5,722 bases of DNA from Bacillota bacterium (GTDB taxonomy: Bacteria; Bacillota; Clostridia; Saccharofermentanales; UBA5734). Location of the stretch: positions 1-5,722 of the forward strand of contig JAEXPB010000064.1 of NCBI GenBank assembly GCA_023438965.1. Reading direction: 5' to 3'. How positions within the stretch are numbered: position 1 is the stretch's first letter; every line of letters starts with the position of its first letter. Position numbers and translations under genes: made by a program. This document shows, piece after piece, positions 1-5,722 of the stretch. Below the pieces are notes generated by a model. The model was not told the DNA's origin and did not search any database. It saw nothing but the letters and a program-made list of their open reading frames with translations.

Positions 1-1184
1 CTGTAAATCACCGCGCCGCCCGGCCGGACCAAGGTTGCGGCATAATGCAAAATAGCCTCCTGCAGCGGATAAAGGCCGATAATCTTTTCATGCGGCATGG
101 TCAGCCGGATTTCCGGCTTGCGGCCCAGCAAACCTAGGCCGCTGCAGGGGACATCCGCCAGCACGAGGTCGGCAGTGCCGGCCAGCTCCGGGTCCATGCC
201 GGCGCCGGTGGCGTCGCCCAGGCGGCAGGTGATGCTGGCATGCCCCATTCGGCAGGCGTTGTCCTCGACCAGGCGCAAGCGGTCCGGGTGGCTGTCCACC
301 GCTAGGATCCGGCTGCGGTTGCCGGTCAGCTCGGCCAGATGGCAGCTCTTGCCCCCCGGCGCGGCACACAGGTCAATGATCGTCTGGTCCGGGCCGGGCC
401 GGGCAGCGTAACCGACCAGCATGGCGGCTTCGTCCTGGATCATCAGGTCGCCGCGCTGCCAGGCCGGCAGGCCGCGCACCGGCTGTCCCGGCAGGTCCAG
501 CCGCAAGGCCTCCGGGCAATAGCGGCCGGCCGTGGCGCCGATGCCGGCGGCGGCCAGATCCGCGGTCACGGCGGCGGTGGTTGTCCGGGCGGTATTGACC
601 CGGGCGGTCACCGCCACATCATCCTGCAGGAAGGCTTCGCCCAGAAGGGCCGCCTCGTCCGGACCGTACCATTTGCGGAGATAGCCGTACAATTCCGGCG
701 GCAGACTGTATCGGACCGGCAGGTTGCCGGCCGGTAGCTGCAGTTTATCGCGGGTCAGGTTGCGCAGTGCGGCGTTGACCAGCCCGGCGGCGCCGGGGTT
801 GGCCAGCCAGTTGGCCAGGCGGACGGATTCGTCAATGGCGGCTGGTGCCGGAATGCTGCGCGACCAATAAAGCTGCCAGACACCCAGGCGCAGGATCGTC
901 CGCACCCAGGGGTCGAGACCGGCCGGAGAGCGGTGGCAGGCCCGGTCCAGCAGCCAATCGATCGAGATGACCCGGCTCAGCGTGCCGTAAACCAGGGCCG
1001 ACGCAAAGCGGCGGTCCAGCGGACGGAGATCGGTCCGCTCCAGCAGGCGGATCGAGCTGAGATTGGCAAAGGCGCCTTCTTCGAGGACCGCATGTAGGAT
1101 CCGACAGGCCGCCAGACGGGCCGGATCAGCCGGACGGCGCCTGCTGGCACGCGCTGCGGCTGCCCGATCAGCGCCGGCGGTCAT
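1..1184 (-). CDS. rsmB: 16S rRNA (cytosine-C5)-methyltransferase RsmB (Sun/Fmu family), 3' end cut by window edge
   Basis: Likely transfers methyl from S-adenosylmethionine to C5 of a cytosine of 16S rRNA (C967 in E. coli) during small-subunit assembly in the cytoplasm. 394 codons are visible with no stop before the edge. A NusB-like RNA-binding domain (about residues 20-145) is shown by RTILRLGVWQLYW (95-107) and IPAPAAIDESVRLA (111-124). The Rossmann methyltransferase domain follows: DEAAMLVG (251-258), the SAM-binding loop DLCAAPGGKS (271-280), acidic D297 in LAVDSHPDRL, D324 in LGDAT, and motif IV DVPCSGLG (344-351) with C347. GRKPEIR after motif IV is the Gram-positive form. The window ends just before the expected second Thr-Cys motif, which carries the catalytic nucleophile in this family; about 40-60 residues should be missing. 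The ATG at 1184 lies inside the peptidase gene (17 bp overlap) with no Shine-Dalgarno sequence, so reinitiation by ribosomes finishing the peptidase is likely. The first 20 residues are Ala/Arg-rich and poorly conserved. A TTG at 1208 is a weaker alternative start. Confidence 0.96.
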   Translation of the reverse strand, partial: MTAGADRAAAARASRRRPADPARLAACRILHAVLEEGAFANLSSIRLLERTDLRPLDRRFASALVYGTLSRVISIDWLLDRACHRSPAGLDPWVRTILRLGVWQLYWSRSIPAPAAIDESVRLANWLANPGAAGLVNAALRNLTRDKLQLPAGNLPVRYSLPPELYGYLRKWYGPDEAALLGEAFLQDDVAVTARVNTARTTTAAVTADLAAAGIGATAGRYCPEALRLDLPGQPVRGLPAWQRGDLMIQDEAAMLVGYAARPGPDQTIIDLCAAPGGKSCHLAELTGNRSRILAVDSHPDRLRLVEDNACRMGHASITCRLGDATGAGMDPELAGTADLVLADVPCSGLGLLGRKPEIRLTMPHEKIIGLYPLQEAILHYAATLVRPGGAVIY

Positions 1185-1929
1185 CGCGGCTGCGGGCCAG
1201 CAGGACAAGGCGCAATAGGCTGGCAAAAGCGACCAGGGTCGAGGCGATATAAGTCAGGGCGGCTGCCCGCAGGACTTTCTTGGCGCCGTCGAGTTCCTGG
1301 TCGGTCAGCATCCCCTGCTCCTCCAGGACCCGGATCGCCCGGCGGCTGGCGTCGAATTCAACCGGCAGCGTGATCAGGTAGAACAGGACGGCGCCGGCAT
1401 ACAGGAAGATGCCGATGCTGAACAGGATCGGCAGACTGAGGATCAGGCCAAATATGGCCAGATACGGGCCGAAGGAAGATCCGTTCTGGGCCACCGGCAC
1501 CAGCAGGCTGCGGACCTGGTTGGGCCAGAAGCCCTCGTCATGCTGGACGGCATGGCCCGCCTCGTGAGCGGCGACGCCGATCGCGGCAATCGAGGTGCTG
1601 TCGAAAGTGGACTCGGACAGACGGAGCACCTGGCCGCGCGGATCATAATGGTCGGTGAGCTGGCCGGCGGTCCGCTCAATCCGGATATGGGCCAGGCCAT
1701 GCTGGTTGAGGATGCGCCGGGCGGCCGACTGGCCGGTGAAGCCGGCGCGGGCGCCCAGCTGGCTGTATTTGCCGAAGGTTCCTTTGACGGCTGCCTGGGC
1801 CAACAGGCTCAGCAGCAAAGCCGGGACGACCAGGATCAGGTACCAGGAGTCGATGCCGTAGAACAGGCTGTTCAAGCCGCCATAATAGCCGGAATTGTAA
1901 AGATGGAAAATCACGCCAGCCAAGCTCAT
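1168..1929 (-). CDS. YugP-like neutral zinc metallopeptidase, integral membrane protein
   Basis: 253-residue membrane protein of the Zn_peptidase_2 (YugP) family. The zinc site is HEAGH (122-126): H122 and H126 as ligands and E123 as general base. It is preceded by the family's conserved LTDHYDPRGQVLRLSES (91-107). PVEFDASRRA (189-198) probably supplies the third ligand (E191 or D193); that assignment is inference. Hydrophobic segments at about 29-48, 155-172, 173-190 and 222-246 predict about four membrane spans. B. subtilis YugP is about 225 residues, so this protein is slightly longer, mainly through an N-terminal Tyr/Gly-rich stretch. The start is well supported: ATG overlaps the fmt stop as ATGA, and a strong GGGAGGTG lies upstream. 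The 3' end overlaps rsmB by 17 bp. The substrate and physiological role are unknown to me; its place among translation genes is typical of Clostridia but does not by itself define a role. Family confidence is high, function low. Confidence 0.93.
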   Translation of the reverse strand: MSLAGVIFHLYNSGYYGGLNSLFYGIDSWYLILVVPALLLSLLAQAAVKGTFGKYSQLGARAGFTGQSAARRILNQHGLAHIRIERTAGQLTDHYDPRGQVLRLSESTFDSTSIAAIGVAAHEAGHAVQHDEGFWPNQVRSLLVPVAQNGSSFGPYLAIFGLILSLPILFSIGIFLYAGAVLFYLITLPVEFDASRRAIRVLEEQGMLTDQELDGAKKVLRAAALTYIASTLVAFASLLRLVLLARSRDDRRR

Positions 1930-2885
1930 TCTGATGCACCTCCCATTTTTTGCCCCAGCCGGTAATTATGGGCGCAATCCCGGCAATGGAGCCGCTTCCC
2001 TGCTTCAGACTGGATTTCCAGCAGATCCAGAACCCCGGATCCGCAGGCGACGCTGATCGCCTGGACGCCGCACTGGCAGATCGTGCCGGGTGCGAGGCCG
2101 GATGCGGCGCGCAGGATGTCCGGATCGGCGCAGACGCGCGCCCGGTGCACTTTGAGACGGCGTTCGCCGCACCAGGTCCAGGCGCCCGGCCAGGGGTAGG
2201 TCCCCCGCACCAGGTTATGGATGGTCAGCGCATCGGCGTTCCAGTCGATCTCGCCGACTTCACGGGTCATCATCGATATGACGGTCGCCCGGGCATGGTC
2301 CTGCGGCTGGCGCTGCAAGGTGCCATCCAGCAAGCCCCGGATGGCTTCCGGGATCATTTCGGCACCCATCGCCGCCAGCCGGTCGCTCAGTTGACCGGCA
2401 TCCATGTCGTCCGGTATGGCGATCCGGCGCTGGAGCAGGATGTCGCCGGTATCCATGCCGGCATCCATCATCTGGATCGTGACTCCGGTTTCCCGCTCGC
2501 CGAGGATCAGGCACCATTGGATCGGCGCTGCACCGCGGTAAGCCGGCAGCAGGGAGGCGTGGATGTTCAGGCAGCCCAGCGGCGGGACAGCCAGGATGTT
2601 CGGCGGCAGGATGCGGCCGTAAGCCGCCGTGACAATCAAGTCGGGCTGCAGCTCGCGGATGGCGGTCTCGAATGCCGGAACCCGCACCTTCTCCGGCTGC
2701 AGGACCGGCAGGCCGTTGGCACAGGCCAGCAGCTTGACCGGCGGCGGCGTCAGCGTCAGATGGCGTCCTTGCGGCCGGTCCGGCTGGCAGACGACGCCGA
2801 CGACCGGGTAATGGTCATCGAGCAGCCGCTGCAGGGTCGGCACGGCGAAATCAGGCGTTCCCATGAAGAGAATGCGCGGCATCAT
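1926..2885 (-). CDS. fmt: Methionyl-tRNA formyltransferase
   Basis: Uses 10-formyltetrahydrofolate to formylate Met on initiator tRNA, giving fMet-tRNA for translation initiation. 319 residues, normal for the family. The N-terminal catalytic Rossmann domain (about 1-205) opens with RILFMGTPDFAVPTL. It carries QPDRPQGR (34-41), LNIHASLLPAYRGAAPI (106-122) and MDAGMDTGDIL (140-150). By position the catalytic residues are N107, H109 and D145. The C-terminal tRNA-binding domain includes EIDWNADALTIHNLVRG and YPWPGAW, then LDLLEIQSEAGKR near the end. After the invariant R41 the substrate-loop sequence is HLTLT rather than the common GKKL type (see findings). The start is ATGATG: the first ATG (2885) overlaps the def stop as ATGA; the second, at 2882, is also possible and would remove only one Met. 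The gene ends in an ATGA overlap with the peptidase. Co-transcription with def places formylation and deformylation under common control. Confidence 0.98.
   Translation of the reverse strand: MMPRILFMGTPDFAVPTLQRLLDDHYPVVGVVCQPDRPQGRHLTLTPPPVKLLACANGLPVLQPEKVRVPAFETAIRELQPDLIVTAAYGRILPPNILAVPPLGCLNIHASLLPAYRGAAPIQWCLILGERETGVTIQMMDAGMDTGDILLQRRIAIPDDMDAGQLSDRLAAMGAEMIPEAIRGLLDGTLQRQPQDHARATVISMMTREVGEIDWNADALTIHNLVRGTYPWPGAWTWCGERRLKVHRARVCADPDILRAASGLAPGTICQCGVQAISVACGSGVLDLLEIQSEAGKRLHCRDCAHNYRLGQKMGGASE
1937..1944 (-). promoter_or_regulatory. Strong Shine-Dalgarno for the YugP-like peptidase
   Basis: On the minus strand this reads GGGAGGTG, a near-perfect match to the 16S rRNA anti-Shine-Dalgarno sequence, ending 7 nt before the ATG at 1929. 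It lies inside the last codons of fmt. It supports this start and suggests that the peptidase is translated efficiently and not only by coupling to fmt. Confidence 0.85.
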
Positions 2886-3343
2886 TCGGAATACAGTTCC
2901 CCCTTCACTTTGTCACGGAACAGGATGCCATCCAGATGGTCATATTCGTGACAGATGCAGACAGCCTGAAAACCTTCCGCCTTCAGGGTGTAGGGCTGGC
3001 CGTTGCGATCGAGGGCTTCCAGCACCAGCCGGGCCGGGCGCTCAACCTCGCCCCAGCGGCCGGGTATCGACAGGCAGCCTTCGCTGCCGGTTTGCGATCC
3101 CTCGGTCGAGACAATCCGCGGGTTGATCGCCACCAGCGGACCGGCGCCGTCCTTGACGTCCGCGACAAAAAGCCGGCGCAGGACGCCGACCTGCGGCGCG
3201 GCCAAGCCAACGCCGTTGCTGGCGTACATGGTCTGGAACATATCGTCGATCAATTCCTGCAGTCGGTCATCGAAGCGGGTCAAATCCCGGCTGATCTTGC
3301 GAAGGGTCTCGTCCCCTTCTTTCAATACCTGGCGCAATGCCAT
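2882..3343 (-). CDS. def: Peptide deformylase
   Basis: Metal-dependent hydrolase that removes the N-formyl group from nascent proteins at the ribosome exit. 153 residues, a usual length for bacterial deformylase. All three signature motifs are present: GVGLAAPQVG (44-53, with the active-site Q51), EGCLSIPG (88-95, metal ligand C90) and CHEYDHLDG (131-139, metal ligands H132 and H136, catalytic E133). The N-terminus ALRQVLKEGDETLRKIS is typical and fixes the ATG at 3343, which has AAAGGA 9 nt upstream. The residue before HEYDH is Cys where Gln is most common; I believe this variant occurs elsewhere in Clostridia. It is the first gene after a 131-bp gap holding a promoter and two hairpins, so it probably leads a def-fmt-peptidase-rsmB transcript, in addition to read-through from priA. 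Its stop overlaps the fmt start (ATGA). Confidence 0.98.
   Translation of the reverse strand: MALRQVLKEGDETLRKISRDLTRFDDRLQELIDDMFQTMYASNGVGLAAPQVGVLRRLFVADVKDGAGPLVAINPRIVSTEGSQTGSEGCLSIPGRWGEVERPARLVLEALDRNGQPYTLKAEGFQAVCICHEYDHLDGILFRDKVKGELYSE
2897..2905 (-). promoter_or_regulatory. Probable weak Shine-Dalgarno for fmt
   Basis: The minus strand reads AAGGGGGAA inside the 3' end of def, 11 nt before the first fmt ATG. AGGGGG differs from AGGAGG by one base, and the spacing is somewhat long. It is closer to the first ATG (2885) than to the second, which favours the first. With the ATGA overlap, fmt translation is probably coupled to def. Confidence 0.45.
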
Positions 3344-3352
3344 TTTATTCAG

Positions 3353-3358
3353 TCCTTT
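3353..3358 (-). promoter_or_regulatory. Shine-Dalgarno for def
   Basis: The minus strand reads AAAGGA (within GGAAAGGAC), 9 nt before the ATG at 3343. It lies immediately downstream of the second leader hairpin and appears unpaired, so it should be accessible. Confidence 0.7.
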
Positions 3359-3360
3359 CC

Positions 3361-3390
3361 GGTCCGCTGCGGACCCCGGTACAGCGTACC
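3361..3390 (-). repeat. Two tandem hairpins in the def leader
   Basis: Two perfect inverted repeats lie two bases apart between the def promoter and ribosome binding site. In transcription order they are GGTAC-GCT-GTACC (3390-3378) and GGTCCGC-A-GCGGACC (3375-3361). The second has only one central base, so about five pairs can form around a small loop. No U-tract follows on the minus strand, so these are not an intrinsic terminator for priA. They could stabilise the transcript 5' end or be a protein site. The repeats are directly visible; the function is unknown. Confidence 0.55.
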
Positions 3391-3410
3391 AGCTGTTTTT
3401 CCGGATTTAT

Positions 3411-3419
3411 ATTATACCA
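3411..3419 (-). promoter_or_regulatory. Probable extended -10 promoter for def-fmt-peptidase-rsmB
   Basis: The minus strand reads TGGTATAAT, a perfect TATAAT with an upstream TG one base away (extended -10). It sits in the most AT-rich stretch of the window. No good -35 lies at 16-18 bp; TTAACA (3438-3443) resembles TTGACA but is 21 bp away, too far for normal use. Extended -10 promoters can work without a -35. The predicted start is near 3403-3405, giving a leader of about 60 nt that includes the two hairpins and the def ribosome binding site. Confidence 0.6.
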
Positions 3420-3474
3420 GATTACATTTGAATGATCTGTTAATCATGTTACCATCCTGGTCACCTTGAAGCCG

Positions 3475-5722
3475 CTACAGCATCTGGTAAGGGTCGAGGT
3501 CCAGTGCCACCGCCACCTTGGCGAAATCGAACCGGTCGGTCACCGGCGCCAGGAAATTGGCCAGGCTGGCTGCATCGGGCCCTTTCAGGACCAGCCGCCA
3601 GCGGTAGCGGTCCTTGATCCGGTAAAGCGGCGCCCGCGCGGGATCCATCAGCTCGATGACCCGGAAAGCGGCGTCGGTTTCCCGGCGCGCCCGCAGCGCC
3701 GCGGCCAGCTGCTGGCACTTCGCGCGCACGAGCGGCTCCTGGGCGGCGGACAGGGTGATGCTGCCGATGCTGCCGAACGGCGGGTAATGCATCGCCCGAC
3801 GAAAGGCGATTTCCTGGCGGTAGAAGCCCGGGTAATCCTGGGCAGCGGCATGGCGGACGGCATAATCGTCAATGTTGTAGGCCTGGATGACCACTTGCCC
3901 GGCCGCCTCGCCGCGGCCGGCCCGGCCGGCTGCCTGGGTGATCAGCTGGAAAGCCCGCTCCGCGGCCCGGAAGTCGGATACGCCCAGCATCAGGTCGGCC
4001 GACAGGATGCCGACAACCGTGACATTGGGGAAATCATGGCCTTTGGCAATCATCTGCGTCCCGATCAGGGCGGCCGCCTCGCCGCGGGCGAACTGCTCGA
4101 GCAGCCGGGCGTGCGAGGTCCGGCCGGATGTCGTGTCCTGGTCCATCCGGATCGCCCGGCGGGGCGCGAACTCCTTGTTGAAAAGCTCCTCCACCTGCTG
4201 CGTGCCGGCGCCGAACCGGCCGATCCGGCTGCTGCCGCAAGCCGGGCAGACTGTCGGCTGCGGGGTGACCCGCCCGCAGTAATGGCAGATCAGGAGGTTG
4301 GCGCCCGGATCCTCAGCGGCCGGTTGCCCTGGCTCGCTGCCGGCCGCCTGATGGTGGACATTGATGTGGCTGGTCAGCGAAACGCTGCAGGAACGGCATT
4401 TGACGACATGGCCGCATTGCCGGCACAGAATGAAGCCGGCATAGCCGCGCCGGTTGATGAAAATGATGCCCTGATGGCCGGCGGCAAAGGCCTCGGTGAG
4501 GGATTGCCGCAACCGCTGGCTGAATATGCTGCGGTTACCGCTGCCCAGCTCCCGGCGCATGTCGATGACTGCCGTTTCCGGCAACCCGGCCTTGCCGACC
4601 CGTTCGTTCAGAGTCAGCAGGATGGCGTGGCCGGATTCGGCCCGCTGGTAGCTCTCCACCGAGGGCGTGGCCGAGCCGAGGACCAGGACAGCCCCCTGCT
4701 CGCGCGCCCGCAGGCGGGCGATGTCCCGGGCGTGATACCGCGGATGGGTTTCCGATTTATAGGTGGTTTCCTGCTCCTCGTCGATGATGATCAGGCCGAT
4801 GTCCTGCAGCGGCGCAAAGATCGCGGAGCGGGCGCCGACGACGACCCGGACCTCCTGGCGCAGGATACGCTGCCATTGTTCATAGCGCTCCGACGGTGTC
4901 AGCCGGCTGTGCAGCACGGCGACATGGGTGCCGAAGCGGGAGCGGATCCGGGCGATCATCTGCGGCGTCAGGGAGATCTCCGGCACCAGGATGATTACGC
5001 CGCGGCCCTGGTCGGCGGCCAGGCGGGCAGTCTGCAGATAAACCTCGGTCTTGCCGCTGCCGGTCACGCCGAACAGCAGGTATTCCTGGCAGCTGTGGCT
5101 CTGCAGTTCGCAGGACTTGAGCGAGTCGCCGATCCGGCGGATGGCGGCGGCCTGCTCCGGCGTCGGCGGGAACGGCTCGGTCGGGGTGTAGTTGTTCTCA
5201 TCGGGCAGCGTACGCCGGGTTTCCTGCTCGGAGAACCGGATCAGCTGCTTTTTCTCCAGTGAGTTCAGCGTAGCCCGGCTGACCTGGCAGGCATGCAGGA
5301 TTTCCGGCACCGGGGCGCTGCCGCATTCCAGCAGCAGCTCGATGACCCGGATATGGCCAACCCGGTCGATCTCGCCGTCCGACAGGCGCTGGGCGGCTTC
5401 CTGAGGGTCTTGCAGCTCGGCCATCCGGATGTATTTGTCCTTGACCGCGGCCACGGCCGAAGGCACCATGCATTTCAGCGCGTCACCATAGGTGCACAGG
5501 TAGCGTCCGCGCATCTGGGCGGCCAGGCGCAGCTGCTCGGGCAGCAGGACCGGCCGGTCGGCCAGCAGTTCGGTGATCGGCTTGATGTAGAAGTCCGAGT
5601 CCGCAGTGGCCAGGACAGCGGTCACATAGGCCTCGCTGCTGCGGTTGCCGGCGCCAAAGGGTACCAGGACGCGGCTGCCGACGGCCAGGCGGTCGTTGAA
5701 GGCGGCCGGCACGGCATAAGTG
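3475..5722 (-). CDS. priA: Primosomal protein N' (replication restart helicase PriA), 5' end cut by window edge
   Basis: 3'-to-5' helicase that recognises stalled forks and starts reloading of the replicative helicase. 748 residues are visible; the frame is open to the edge and begins ..TYAVPAAFNDRLAVGS, so the GTG at 5712 is an internal Val and perhaps 10-15 N-terminal residues are missing. Counting from that Val: DNA-binding N-domain with VGSRVLVPFG (11-20), winged-helix region about 113-165, Walker A GVTGSGKT (215-222), LVPEISLTPQ (242-251), VVGARSAIFAP (291-301), box II DEEQ (311-314), PRYHARD (324-330), GSATPS (346-351), GTQMIAKGHDFPNV (551-564) and arginine-finger motif QAAGRAGRG (593-601). 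Eight zinc-binding Cys are present (430, 433, 439, 442, 476, 479, 489, 492). The C-terminus LDLDPYQML is typical. Two oddities: Gln for the usual His in box II, and a 19-residue expansion between the Cys quartets. No terminator is visible before def, so read-through is likely. Confidence 0.98.
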   Translation of the reverse strand, partial: TYAVPAAFNDRLAVGSRVLVPFGAGNRSSEAYVTAVLATADSDFYIKPITELLADRPVLLPEQLRLAAQMRGRYLCTYGDALKCMVPSAVAAVKDKYIRMAELQDPQEAAQRLSDGEIDRVGHIRVIELLLECGSAPVPEILHACQVSRATLNSLEKKQLIRFSEQETRRTLPDENNYTPTEPFPPTPEQAAAIRRIGDSLKSCELQSHSCQEYLLFGVTGSGKTEVYLQTARLAADQGRGVIILVPEISLTPQMIARIRSRFGTHVAVLHSRLTPSERYEQWQRILRQEVRVVVGARSAIFAPLQDIGLIIIDEEQETTYKSETHPRYHARDIARLRAREQGAVLVLGSATPSVESYQRAESGHAILLTLNERVGKAGLPETAVIDMRRELGSGNRSIFSQRLRQSLTEAFAAGHQGIIFINRRGYAGFILCRQCGHVVKCRSCSVSLTSHINVHHQAAGSEPGQPAAEDPGANLLICHYCGRVTPQPTVCPACGSSRIGRFGAGTQQVEELFNKEFAPRRAIRMDQDTTSGRTSHARLLEQFARGEAAALIGTQMIAKGHDFPNVTVVGILSADLMLGVSDFRAAERAFQLITQAAGRAGRGEAAGQVVIQAYNIDDYAVRHAAAQDYPGFYRQEIAFRRAMHYPPFGSIGSITLSAAQEPLVRAKCQQLAAALRARRETDAAFRVIELMDPARAPLYRIKDRYRWRLVLKGPDAASLANFLAPVTDRFDFAKVAVALDLDPYQML

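Noticed and set aside
97..737. Overlapping plus-strand open frames near the left end
   Set aside because: The minus strand here encodes continuous RsmB with all expected motifs; the plus-strand frames are low-complexity shadows.
1950..2951. Plus-strand open frame of 333 codons opposite fmt
   Set aside because: The minus strand is clearly fmt from end to end. The plus-strand translation is Arg/Gln/Gly/Asp-rich with no family features and no ribosome binding site.
2927..2953. Cys instead of Gln before the HEYDH motif of Def as an inactivating change
   Set aside because: All metal ligands (C90, H132, H136), E133 and Q51 are intact, and I believe Cys at this position is found in other clostridial deformylases.
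3361..3400. Hairpins followed by TTTTT on the plus strand, like a rho-independent terminator
   Set aside because: No plus-strand gene precedes it, and the T-run is separated from the stable stems. On the minus strand no U-tract follows, so it does not end priA either.
3438..3443. TTAACA as a -35 box for the def promoter
   Set aside because: Its spacing to TATAAT is 21 bp, outside the usable 16-18 bp range; the promoter is better explained as extended -10.
3428..3446. AT-rich inverted repeat ATGAT...ATCAT between priA and the def promoter
   Set aside because: Only five weak pairs around a six-base loop; too little to call an operator or terminator without comparative data.
3900..4087. A 17-bp direct repeat (CGGCCGCCTCGCCGCGG) at 3900-3916 and 4071-4087
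   Set aside because: Both copies lie within priA and encode RGEAA-type segments in the same frame; a chance result of biased codon use, not a mobile or recombination site.
3466..5262. Long open frame on the plus strand (598 codons) opposite priA
   Set aside because: It is antisense to a full set of PriA motifs, its translation has no recognisable domain, and long antisense frames are expected opposite GC-rich genes because of their codon bias.

Overview
This window is a compact, GC-rich (roughly 60-65% by eye) stretch of bacterial chromosome with all five genes on the minus strand. In transcription order (right to left) they are priA (5' end outside the window), def, fmt, a YugP-type membrane zinc metallopeptidase, and rsmB (3' end outside the window). 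Gene order priA-def-fmt-rsmB is the conserved housekeeping cluster of Bacillota. A YugP-like peptidase between fmt and rsmB points to a clostridial rather than a bacillar lineage. The high GC suggests one of the GC-rich Clostridia, but I cannot name a genus from this sequence.

Layout: 3475-5722 holds nearly all of PriA, the replication-restart helicase. A 131-bp AT-rich gap (3344-3474) is the only noncoding stretch. It carries a good extended -10 promoter, two small hairpins and the def ribosome binding site. From there def (2882-3343), fmt (1926-2885), the peptidase (1168-1929) and rsmB (1-1184) overlap one another: ATGA junctions at def/fmt and fmt/peptidase, and 17 bp at peptidase/rsmB. 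This implies one transcript with translational coupling.

Together the genes serve the start and fidelity of translation. Fmt formylates the initiator Met-tRNA, Def removes the formyl group from nascent proteins, and RsmB methylates a 16S rRNA cytosine. PriA restarts stalled replication forks. The peptidase is a membrane protein of unsettled physiological role that travels with the cluster.

I found no RNA genes, mobile elements, CRISPR arrays or signs of transfer. The window is ordinary housekeeping DNA. The points worth a second look are at residue level: a 19-residue spacer expansion between the two halves of the PriA zinc-binding domain, a DEEQ instead of DEEH box in PriA, a lysine-free substrate loop in Fmt, and the structured leader in front of def.
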